From Acidipropionibacterium acidipropionici (GTDB taxonomy: Bacteria > Actinomycetota > Actinomycetes > Propionibacteriales > Propionibacteriaceae), in assembly GCF_001441165.1 (NCBI RefSeq), contig NZ_CP013126.1:773551-837550 (forward strand): a stretch of DNA of 64,000 bases, in the 5' to 3' direction. Below are positions 1 to 8,209 of this stretch, piece by piece (within the stretch, counting starts at the first letter, position 1; every line of letters starts with the position of its first letter). The position numbers and the translations under genes were made by a program. The notes below the pieces were generated by a model. That model was given only the letters and a program-made list of their open reading frames with translations. It searched no databases and was not told the origin of the DNA.

Positions 1-1865
1 CTGCGGAGTACGAGCGGCGGATCCGTCGCGCCTTCCCCATCCATCCCGAGCTCTTCGACAGGCTCTACGAGGACTGGTCGACCCTGGAACGCTTCCAGCG
101 CACCCGCGGCGTGCTGCGCCTCATGTCCACGGTGATCGCAGAGCTAGTCAAGGAGGGGGACAACTCGCCTATCATCATGCCCGGCACCATCCCGATCGGT
201 GCTGCCGGCGTCACCAGCGAATTCGCCAGCTACGTCGATGCGGCATGGCGAGGAGTCATCTCCGCCGACGTCGACGGCCCGCAGGCCTCCGCCCGCGCCG
301 TCGACGAGGAGAGGCCCGTCTACGGCCGCCGCGCCCTGTCCACGCGTCTCGCCCGGGCGCTCTTCCTCGGCTCCGCCCCGACGGTCGGCGGTGCCCATGC
401 GGGCCTGGACCGCAAGGACCTCACACTCGGCGTCGTCATGCCCGGAGACACCGTGCGCAACGCCGACTCCGCCCTGGCCCTGCTCCAGCAGCGCAGCGCC
501 TACATCTTCCAGGACGGGGAGCGCTACTGGCTCGACGTCACCCCATCACTCAACCGGATCGCGTCCGAGCGCGCCGCCGCGCTGGATGCCGAGGACGTCG
601 AGGCCGCCATCATCGAACGCCTCAGGGCCCGGAGCCGGGACACCGGAGGTCTGTTCAAGGCCGTCATCGTCGCGCCGGACAGCGGCTCCGAGATCCCCGA
701 GGACGACGAGACACGACTGATCGTGCTCGGGCCGGGCATGCCGTTCAGCGCCCGCAGCGCCACCTCCGAGGCCCGAGACGCCGTCATCGAAATGACGAAG
801 AACCGCGGTGCCACGCCGCGCGAGTACCGCAACACTCTGGTCTTCGTGGCACCCGACAGCCGACGGGTCGACGATCTGCGCAGCGCGATGCGCGCACACC
901 TGGCATGGAAGGGCATCCGCGACGACGCCGACCGTCTCGACCTGCGTCAGGAGCAGATGCGGACCGCCGCGCAGCGCTCAGACGATGAGAACAAGCGTGT
1001 CGAGAGCCTCATCTCAGACGCGTGGACGCACGGACTGACTCCCCACCAGACCGGCAACAATCCCGAGATCGAGGTGCGGACCTTCAAGCTCGACACCTCG
1101 GAGCCGAGACTGCACGCCCGAGCCGAGAAGGGATTCACCCGCGACGACGAACTCGTGGCCGGGACCTATGGGCCGCGCGTCATCCTCATGAACCTGGAGC
1201 GATACCTCGCCCGCATCTGGAACAAGGGGTACATCAGCGCCCGCGAACTGTACGAGCTGCACGCCAAATATCTCTATCTGCCGCGGCTGCGCTCGATTCA
1301 GGTGCTGTACCGGGGGCTGGACGACGCCACAGGGAACATCACCGGCGACGTCTTCTGGCTCGCCGACGGCTATGACGAGGCGACCGGAGACTTCGAGGAG
1401 CTCGTCGGGCCGACGTCCGGAGAGATGGTCGTAGCAAGGCCCGAGACGCTGCTGGTGAGTCAGCGTCTCGCCGAGGCGCAGGTCGCACGTCAGAAGGCCG
1501 CCGAGGAGACGAGAACCGGTCATGACGAGCCCGGGCCGTCCCCCCTTCCGGGCGGCGGAACCGGACCCGGTGACGACGGGGACGACGGACGCGACGACGA
1601 CAATCCGCCTACCCCGCAGCTCGACCGCAATGCCGCCTACCACGGAACCTTCGAGATCGACGCCGGAGGAGACGTGGAGGGGAGCCTGGCCGAGATCGCC
1701 GATGCGATCATCACGCAGCTGCGGGATGCCGGGCCGGATTCCCTCGAGGTCACGATGACCGTCGAATCCCATCGGGCGGGCGGCTTCCCCGAGGGCATCG
1801 TGCGGGCGGTCCGGGAGAACGGACGAGGCCTCGGGGCGGCGAAGAACCGGTTCGAGGACGAGTGA
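1..1865 (+). CDS. DUF499-family ATPase, C-terminal part (5' end outside window)
   Basis: The reading frame is open from the left edge, so the protein starts outside the window; about 621 residues are visible. It begins in a segment typical of DUF499 proteins (HPELFDRLYEDWSTLERFQ, then RGVLRLM). It ends with an acidic/proline linker (about residues 510-540) and a C-terminal module of the kind that closes DUF499 proteins (GFPEGIVRAVREN then RFEDE). DUF499 proteins are large P-loop ATPases often encoded next to DUF1156 DNA methyltransferases in anti-phage islands; the Walker A region would lie upstream of the window. The next gene begins 7 bp after the stop, so this is the first visible gene of a defence operon. 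The exact biochemical role is unknown. Confidence 0.8.
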   Translation, partial: AEYERRIRRAFPIHPELFDRLYEDWSTLERFQRTRGVLRLMSTVIAELVKEGDNSPIIMPGTIPIGAAGVTSEFASYVDAAWRGVISADVDGPQASARAVDEERPVYGRRALSTRLARALFLGSAPTVGGAHAGLDRKDLTLGVVMPGDTVRNADSALALLQQRSAYIFQDGERYWLDVTPSLNRIASERAAALDAEDVEAAIIERLRARSRDTGGLFKAVIVAPDSGSEIPEDDETRLIVLGPGMPFSARSATSEARDAVIEMTKNRGATPREYRNTLVFVAPDSRRVDDLRSAMRAHLAWKGIRDDADRLDLRQEQMRTAAQRSDDENKRVESLISDAWTHGLTPHQTGNNPEIEVRTFKLDTSEPRLHARAEKGFTRDDELVAGTYGPRVILMNLERYLARIWNKGYISARELYELHAKYLYLPRLRSIQVLYRGLDDATGNITGDVFWLADGYDEATGDFEELVGPTSGEMVVARPETLLVSQRLAEAQVARQKAAEETRTGHDEPGPSPLPGGGTGPGDDGDDGRDDDNPPTPQLDRNAAYHGTFEIDAGGDVEGSLAEIADAIITQLRDAGPDSLEVTMTVESHRAGGFPEGIVRAVRENGRGLGAAKNRFEDE

Positions 1866-1872
1866 GGACGAC

Positions 1873-3408
1873 ATGGCCGGGGAACTGCACGTCACGAACA
1901 CCGAGGAGGTGCCCCCGGACCCCGCTCTGGCGCGCTATATCGGGCTGCACCACTCGCTACTGAGCGCCGTCGCCGACATCGTCGACAACTCGCTGGACGC
2001 CGATGCCCGCCACATCCTCGTCGAGTTCCAGCTGAAGGGCCGAGTACCCGTCGGGCTGCGCATCATCGATGACGGACGCGGCATGTCCGACGAGACCCTG
2101 CGCAGCGCTGTCGTGATGGGGCGGGTCAGAGCGTATGGGCAGGGCGATCTCGGACATTTCGGCGTGGGTCTCAAGGCAGCGTCTCTGAGCCAGGCCAGGG
2201 AAGTGGTCATCCTCTCCCGTGCGCGGGGATACACGCCGACCGGACGCAGCATCCGCCACTCCGAGAGCGAATCCGGAAACCCGATCGTCAGCACTTTTTC
2301 GCCTCAGGACGTGGGCGCCGGACTGGACGCCGCCCAGCCGGGATTTCCCCTCGACCACGGCACCATCATCGAGTGGAACCAGCCGACACGATTCCCCAGC
2401 GATCCGGACCCAGAGGCCCAGGCCCAATGGTTCGACGACACCACCGCCGACCTCGTTCTGGGGCTGGGAACCAGGTTCCATCGTCGACTGGAGCGCGGCG
2501 ACACGGAGATCCGCATCGGGTCGCGAGAGGTTCGCAGTGGGCGGTCGGGGGTGGCCAAGCGGGTATCGGCCGTCGACCCGTTCGGGTACAGCCGTTCGGG
2601 CCATTCGGGATATCCGAAGGGAATCACCGGAACGATCGACGGCATGCGATTCACGTATGCGGCCCATATCTGGCCCAACGACGAGCGCAGCTCGGCCGGC
2701 TTTCGCCTCACGCGCAAGGGCGACGACCGAGGCCAGGGTCTCTTCATCTACCGGAGCGATCGCCTGCTCCAACTCGGCGGATGGAATCGACTCGTCGCCC
2801 CCTCGGAGGACCTGCGCTTCGCCCGCGTCTCCCTGGACCTGACAGGTGCGGTGGCCGATCACGCGAGGATTAATCCCGAGAAGTCCGGCGTCGAGTTCGA
2901 CGAAACGCTCATCGAGGCCATTCAGAACTCGCGATCCGACGACGGGACGAGCTTCAAAGGCTTCCTGCGGGCCGCGCAGGGAGCGGACAAGGAAAGTCAC
3001 AGAAGGCTCGCCCGGACGGTCGAGGTGCTTCCCGCCGTGGGCATTCCGGTCTCCGCGATGGCGTCGATCCGGGAGGATGCCCGGGTCGCAGACGACGAGT
3101 CACCGATCACGGTGAAGTGGCGTCGTCTCCCGGACGGCGAGTTCTTCCGCGTCGATCTCGAGGAGCGCGACCTCCTCCTCAACGTCCGGTTCCACCGCGC
3201 GCTCACGGGACGCGGATTCGCGAGCGGCACCAGCGCTCCGCTGGTGCGCACCATGATGTACCTCCTGACGGCCGAATTCTTCGACGGTGCATTCATCGGA
3301 CGCTGGGAGCGCAAGAAGCTCGCAGTGCTGCAGGACGCGTTGTGGGAGGCGGCGCTCGCCGAAGAGCAGGCCGTGGCGCGACGAGACGGATCTGGAGGAG
3401 AACTATGA
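1873..3408 (+). CDS. MutL/MORC-like GHKL ATPase of a restriction-type defence operon
   Basis: This 511-residue protein has a clear Bergerat (GHKL) ATP-binding fold. The N-box is VADIVDNSLDADA with the catalytic-site Asn at about residue 39, the second motif is DDGRGM (66-71), and the lid motif is GHFGVGLKAAS (94-104). This arrangement matches the MutL/MORC-like ATPases in prokaryotic restriction operons rather than Hsp90 or histidine kinases; there is no MutL endonuclease motif. The stop overlaps the next start as CTATGA, so expression is translationally coupled to the DUF4420 nuclease. By family knowledge it probably acts as an ATP-driven DNA clamp that gates the nuclease and Z1 partners; that role is inferred. 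Confidence 0.88.
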   Translation: MAGELHVTNTEEVPPDPALARYIGLHHSLLSAVADIVDNSLDADARHILVEFQLKGRVPVGLRIIDDGRGMSDETLRSAVVMGRVRAYGQGDLGHFGVGLKAASLSQAREVVILSRARGYTPTGRSIRHSESESGNPIVSTFSPQDVGAGLDAAQPGFPLDHGTIIEWNQPTRFPSDPDPEAQAQWFDDTTADLVLGLGTRFHRRLERGDTEIRIGSREVRSGRSGVAKRVSAVDPFGYSRSGHSGYPKGITGTIDGMRFTYAAHIWPNDERSSAGFRLTRKGDDRGQGLFIYRSDRLLQLGGWNRLVAPSEDLRFARVSLDLTGAVADHARINPEKSGVEFDETLIEAIQNSRSDDGTSFKGFLRAAQGADKESHRRLARTVEVLPAVGIPVSAMASIREDARVADDESPITVKWRRLPDGEFFRVDLEERDLLLNVRFHRALTGRGFASGTSAPLVRTMMYLLTAEFFDGAFIGRWERKKLAVLQDALWEAALAEEQAVARRDGSGGEL

Positions 3409-4382
3409 GTGAGAGCAGCAGGGGCCAGACGGAACCGCTTTCCCTGGACACCATCAACGACTATCTCAGTGCCGGGTTCCCCGCGACGATGAGGCTCGGC
3501 GTCGCAGGCGACCACACTCTGAGGATCGACCCGTCTCATCGGGAGTTCGTCCTGACCTCTCCGGCCGACGACAGCTTCGAGGACTCCGGCGATATGAAGA
3601 ACCTCACGGTCGAGCTCGACGAGATGGCCGAACCTCCCGCCTACGTCCTCACGATGAAGGTAGGGGACTATCCGGATGCTGCGGCGTCACTGGCGCAGGC
3701 GATCGTCCGCTCTCTCGACTCCGGAACCTCCTACGCCACTGCACTGGACCATGCTCTTGAGGACTTCCGCGATCTGCTCCGCCGCAAGCGCCGGATGTCC
3801 GAGGCCCAGGAGACCGGGCTCCACGGGGAACTCCTGGTGCTCGATCACCTCATCGACACGATCGGCGCCGCGGCCGCTGTGGAGACCTGGGTGGGCCCGG
3901 CCTCCGAGGAGCACGACTTCGTGCTCGCCGGCTATGACATCGAGGTGAAGACCACGACCTCCGAAGCACGCAGACACGTGATTCATGGACCAGGGCAACT
4001 GCTCCCCCGCCCCGACGTCCCACTGTGGCTGGTCTCGATCCAGCTCACCCGGGCCGGCGGCGGGCAGGGCTCGAGCCTCACCGATCTGGTGCGGCGGGTG
4101 CTCGGGCGGCTCGGATCGACCAGGCCCAGGGTGCGTGAGGAGATCGACCGCATCGGATGGCGCGAGGAGGATGCCGACCTGTATTCCGAGCGTCGCACCC
4201 TTCGAAGTGTTCCTCGCAGCTATCGCGTGGACGATGAGTTTCCGGTCGTCACCCCCGCGGTGCTCGCCGCCGGCGTCGCGAATGCGAGCCTCATCAGCGA
4301 TCTGCGGTACACCGTCGATGTCGGTGGCCTTCCCTATGGTGTGCCGGGAGACGAGATGAAGGGACTCACAGAGGCATCATGA
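3405..4382 (+). CDS. PD-(D/E)XK motif nuclease, DUF4420 family
   Basis: I chose the ATG that overlaps the ATPase stop (ATGA), giving 325 residues, the usual DUF4420 length; the frame stays open further upstream without a better start. The restriction-endonuclease core is visible: an acidic residue in HGELLVLDHL (E142), then EEHDF with D171, then YDIEVKTT with E180 and K182, i.e. the E...D...ExK signature of the PD-(D/E)XK fold. It is therefore the likely DNA-cutting subunit of the operon. It is sandwiched between the GHKL ATPase and the Z1 protein with 4-bp overlaps on both sides, a constellation known from MutL/MORC-linked restriction systems. Confidence 0.87.
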   Translation: MSESSRGQTEPLSLDTINDYLSAGFPATMRLGVAGDHTLRIDPSHREFVLTSPADDSFEDSGDMKNLTVELDEMAEPPAYVLTMKVGDYPDAAASLAQAIVRSLDSGTSYATALDHALEDFRDLLRRKRRMSEAQETGLHGELLVLDHLIDTIGAAAAVETWVGPASEEHDFVLAGYDIEVKTTTSEARRHVIHGPGQLLPRPDVPLWLVSIQLTRAGGGQGSSLTDLVRRVLGRLGSTRPRVREEIDRIGWREEDADLYSERRTLRSVPRSYRVDDEFPVVTPAVLAAGVANASLISDLRYTVDVGGLPYGVPGDEMKGLTEAS

Positions 4383-7300
4383 GTGACGCTGAACGCACAG
4401 GGCGGGCCATCTACGACGCGATCCGCAGTCTTCCCAACAATCGGCCGAAGCCGTTGCTGCGCGCAGTTGCACGAGAGCTCGAGGACGACGACCTCCCCGA
4501 TATCGATGAGAACGAACTGCTCAGCCTCGTCCTCCGCGGCGATGCCAACGACCCCATCCAGCGTCAGTTCCACATCAAGCTGACGTCGTGGGACGGCACG
4601 GCGTCTCTGGACGACCGCAGTGCCGCCCACTCGACCACGGCCGGCACGGCGGCCCGCCGCCAGGCGGTGCTCGACGAGCTCCAGCTGAGCGCAGCCGGAC
4701 AGGATCGCGTCAATGGGTTGTTCCCGGTGACCGATACTGCGCCGACGGTCATCGCTAAAGAATGGGAGCCCTGGTACTTCTCGGCGACTCATCGGGACGA
4801 CTACTGGAACCGCTATCGAGACCTGCTCGACAGGAAGAACTTCGACCCCAATGGCATCGCGGAGATCGATCGCGCCACCGATGAGGTGATTCGCAGGCTG
4901 TCGAACCCTTCGAGGCATGAGGCGTACCAATCCAAAGGGCTCGTCGTCGGCTATGTGCAGAGCGGCAAGACGGCCAACTTCACAGGTCTCATGGCGAAGG
5001 CCATCGATGCGGGATACAAGTTCATCATCGTCCTCACCGGAACCGTCGAGCTCCTGAGGGCTCAGACGCAGAAGCGCCTCGACATGGAGCTCGTCGGGCG
5101 GGAGAACATCCTCCGCGGACATTTCGACGACTACGTCAAGGCCGAGAAGGCGTGGAAGGACGCGCCCGAGGTTCAGAAGGCGGATCTGAAGCAGAAGATG
5201 CTGGCGATCGCCGGCGACGACGATTACGCGTCCACCGGCGATGACGACTGGTTCAACGACAGATTCGTCTCGGCCGAGCCGGAAACCGACGACGACATCC
5301 CGCGGATCACGCGCCTTACCGGTATCCACAGCGACTTCACGAGACTGCGAGGCGGCATCGATGCGCTCGATTTCAAGCTGGATGTGCCCGCCCGAAGCAA
5401 GCCCCTTTGGGAGGACGCGAACCTCAGGCACGTCGGCGTCCGGCTTGCGGTCGTCAAGAAGGAGACGCATGCGCTCGAGAAATTAAAGAAGGATCTCCAA
5501 AGCATCCGCACCCGTCTGGAGGACATCCCTGCCCTCATCATCGATGATGAGGCCGATCAGGCGTCCATCAACACCAAGAAGCCGAAGCCGAGGCGGAAGT
5601 CAGAGCGGACCACAATCAACGGACACATCGCGGACCTGCTGAGCTATATGCCCCGCTGCCAGTACGTCGCATATACGGCGACGCCATTCGCGAATGTCTT
5701 CGTGAGCCCCGACGATCCCGCCGACGTCTTCCCCAAGGACTTCATCATCTCGCTCAGCTCGTCCCCGGGGTATCTCGGCGCCGCGCAGCTGCACGACCTG
5801 GATCCGGTCGACGACGAGACCGACCCCGCGCAGTCGAACCGTGCCGCCTTCCACCGGCCGGTTCCCATGGACCGGGACGAGCCCGAACGCACGGAGGCGG
5901 CATATGCGGAGGCGCTCGACTCCTTCGTGCTGTCCGGTGCCACCAAGCTCTTCCGCAAGGCGCACGGCGGTGAGCAACAGGGCGGAAAATTCCGACACCA
6001 CACCATGCTCGTACACGAGACGCCTAGCCAATTGGGCCATGCAACGTCGATGGACCACATCGAACAGCTGTGGAAGCACAATGGCTACGGCTATCCCGAC
6101 GCTCTTGACCGCCTCGAGGAGCTGTGGACCAAGGATCATCGACGGGTCTCGGCCGTTCGGGCGCCTGAGGGATTCGCGTCTCCGAAGAGCTTCGCAGAAA
6201 TCGAGCCTTACATCGGCCAGGCCCTGGATCTCATCGAGGACGGGGCTTCCCCCGCGGTCATGGTCAACGGATCGAAGGAGTCCGACTACATGGCCGACGC
6301 GATCGCCTTCGAGAAGCATCCCGTCTGGAAGATCCTGATCGGAGGCACCAAGCTCAGCCGAGGATTCACCGTGGAAGGGCTGACCGTCTCCGTGTTCACG
6401 AGGGTGGCGACGGCTGCGGACACCACCATGCAGATGGGACGCTGGTTCGGCTACCGACCGGGCTACTCGGACCTGGTCCGGATCTACCTCGGCTGCGAGA
6501 TCCGCAAGCGAGGGGTCAAGAGCGAGATCGATCTGTATGACACCTTCACCTCGGCCGCCCAGGACGAGGAGGACTTCCGACGGGAGCTCAGCCGTTTCGC
6601 GACACTGGACGACGACGGCAAGCCCGCTGCCCGACCCATCGACGTCCCGCCACTTGTCGGCCAGCGCATGCCTTGGCTCAAGCCGACGGCGACCAACAAG
6701 ATGTACAACAGTCGGATCATCAGCAAGGGAATCGGCGGACAGCTGCAGGACTTCTCGCTGCAGGCAACGCGAGGGGATGGTTCGAACAATCGTCGGAACT
6801 TCGATTGCGCCATGCGGATCTTGGAGATGCTCGAGGGATTCTCCGATGGCAGCGGGGCGACCGTGTTCCGGGATGCAGGCAGCGTCGCAGGTGGCGCCGT
6901 GCGTCCTGGGGCTTCATTCGCCGCTCGTTACGGCGTCGTGCCCGCGTCCCTCGTTGCTGATCTCTTCGAGACGATCAGATGGGTCGACGACGAGACGTAC
7001 CGACCGGAGCGGAACTTCCTGGCCCGCAGCATCAGGAGCGGAAAGATCCGGGAATTCGCCGTCCTCGTTCCGTGGTTGGCCGAATCGGCCTCGGTCCTGG
7101 AGCGTTGTGTCGACGCGGCGCCAGACACCCCGCTCCGGCTGATCACGCGCAACCGACGACAGGATCGCGCCGGTTTCTCCGGAAGCTCGAAGCGGCAGCG
7201 CGCGGCCATTGAGACCATTGCTCAGTTCCCGGAGGCCGAGGACGGCGGGGAGTTGGCGCGAGGCCTGCGGGCCCCGAAGCGAGGCGCGCTCCTGCTCACC

Positions 7301-7507
7301 TTCGCACGGGATCCGGAGACTCGGAATGACGTCGCACCCTTCGCGAACCCCGATGCGTTGGTCAGCGCCCAGGATGTGGCGACGCACATCTCGATGAGCT
7401 TCCCGTACGAGTCAGCCGGCAGAGGGATTATTCAGCGCGAGGTCGTCAAGGACAATCTGGATGTCGCGTTCGTCGAGAGAGCAGAAGCCCAGCACCGGCG
7501 CGACTGA
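4379..7507 (+). CDS. Z1-domain P-loop ATPase/helicase-like protein
   Basis: This 1042-residue protein carries Walker A GYVQSGKT (191-198), a DEAD-like Walker B in ALIIDDEADQAS (about 383-394), motif III-like YTATPFANVF (about 432-441) and the Z1 hallmark GGTKLSRGFTVEGL followed by MQMGRWFGYR (about 655-700). Z1 proteins are superfamily II-like ATPases found almost only in defence operons with GHKL ATPases and DUF4420 nucleases, including the MZA (MutL-Z1-DUF4420-AIPR) type. The start overlaps the DUF4420 stop (ATGA). The gene looks intact. Its likely job is DNA translocation or remodelling for the nuclease subunit; that is inference. Confidence 0.9.
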   Translation: MSDAERTGRAIYDAIRSLPNNRPKPLLRAVARELEDDDLPDIDENELLSLVLRGDANDPIQRQFHIKLTSWDGTASLDDRSAAHSTTAGTAARRQAVLDELQLSAAGQDRVNGLFPVTDTAPTVIAKEWEPWYFSATHRDDYWNRYRDLLDRKNFDPNGIAEIDRATDEVIRRLSNPSRHEAYQSKGLVVGYVQSGKTANFTGLMAKAIDAGYKFIIVLTGTVELLRAQTQKRLDMELVGRENILRGHFDDYVKAEKAWKDAPEVQKADLKQKMLAIAGDDDYASTGDDDWFNDRFVSAEPETDDDIPRITRLTGIHSDFTRLRGGIDALDFKLDVPARSKPLWEDANLRHVGVRLAVVKKETHALEKLKKDLQSIRTRLEDIPALIIDDEADQASINTKKPKPRRKSERTTINGHIADLLSYMPRCQYVAYTATPFANVFVSPDDPADVFPKDFIISLSSSPGYLGAAQLHDLDPVDDETDPAQSNRAAFHRPVPMDRDEPERTEAAYAEALDSFVLSGATKLFRKAHGGEQQGGKFRHHTMLVHETPSQLGHATSMDHIEQLWKHNGYGYPDALDRLEELWTKDHRRVSAVRAPEGFASPKSFAEIEPYIGQALDLIEDGASPAVMVNGSKESDYMADAIAFEKHPVWKILIGGTKLSRGFTVEGLTVSVFTRVATAADTTMQMGRWFGYRPGYSDLVRIYLGCEIRKRGVKSEIDLYDTFTSAAQDEEDFRRELSRFATLDDDGKPAARPIDVPPLVGQRMPWLKPTATNKMYNSRIISKGIGGQLQDFSLQATRGDGSNNRRNFDCAMRILEMLEGFSDGSGATVFRDAGSVAGGAVRPGASFAARYGVVPASLVADLFETIRWVDDETYRPERNFLARSIRSGKIREFAVLVPWLAESASVLERCVDAAPDTPLRLITRNRRQDRAGFSGSSKRQRAAIETIAQFPEAEDGGELARGLRAPKRGALLLTFARDPETRNDVAPFANPDALVSAQDVATHISMSFPYESAGRGIIQREVVKDNLDVAFVERAEAQHRRD

Positions 7508-7564
7508 TCCGGGTGCAAGTCCGCGCATCCTCCCCCGTGCGAGGATGGCAGCGGAGGTTGGAGG

Positions 7565-8014
7565 ATGGCCGGAGTTCAGGATCGTCGTGAGCCGGCTTCA
7601 TGGGCGGCCAATGACGGAGTCGCCAAGTCCATGCGCTCGAACCGACGGCGTGACACGAAGCCGGAGCTCGCCGTCCGACGTATGCTGCACGCGCGGGGGC
7701 TCCGGTACCGCGTGGACTATGCCCCCGGACCGGACAAGCGCCGGCGCGCCGACATCGTCTTCACCCGCCAGAAGGTCGCCGTCTTCATCGACGGCTGCTT
7801 CTGGCACGGCTGTCCCGAGCACGCCACCATCCCGAAGGCCCACGCGGACTACTGGGTCCGCAAGCTCGCGAGGAACCGTGAGCGCGATGTCGAGACCACT
7901 GCGGAGCTTGAGGCAGAGGGGTGGACGGTGCTCCGGTTCTGGGAGCACGAGGATCCGAAGACGGTGGCGAACGCAATCGCCGTCCGAATCCATGCGTGCG
8001 ATCACTCTGCGTGA
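7565..8014 (+). CDS. vsr: Very-short-patch-repair (Vsr)-like endonuclease
   Basis: This 149-residue protein, about the full Vsr length, follows a strong GGAGGTTGGAGG ribosome site. Family landmarks are the N-terminal RRRDTKPELAVRRMLHARG helix, the catalytic ADIVF with Asp63, VFIDGCFWHGC (metal/active-site Asp76, Trp80, His81) and the C-terminal GWTVLRFWEHE strand. Classical Vsr nicks next to T:G mismatches made by deamination of 5-methylcytosine, but Vsr-fold nucleases are also restriction effectors in Z1/MORC operons. It lies 57 bp after the Z1 gene on the same strand and probably belongs to that operon. Which of the two roles applies cannot be read from the sequence. Confidence 0.9.
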   Translation: MAGVQDRREPASWAANDGVAKSMRSNRRRDTKPELAVRRMLHARGLRYRVDYAPGPDKRRRADIVFTRQKVAVFIDGCFWHGCPEHATIPKAHADYWVRKLARNRERDVETTAELEAEGWTVLRFWEHEDPKTVANAIAVRIHACDHSA

Positions 8015-8209
8015 GCGCGTCCGAGGCTCAGTCAATACTCGTTCGCCATCGGCTCGCCATTTACGTGACCAACCGACCCACTGAGGTTGAAGTGCAGCAC
8101 GGCGGCCCCACCAACCCGTTACATGTCCGCATGGATGAAATGCAGGTATCCGTCTGGACCGTCCGGAGCACGTCCACAGCCATCACAGGTGGCGCCCCGA
8201 CAGCAAATG

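Noticed and set aside
7461-8084. 207-codon frame overlapping the Vsr gene
   Set aside because: It overlaps Vsr, which has complete motifs and a ribosome site; the alternative product is low-complexity.
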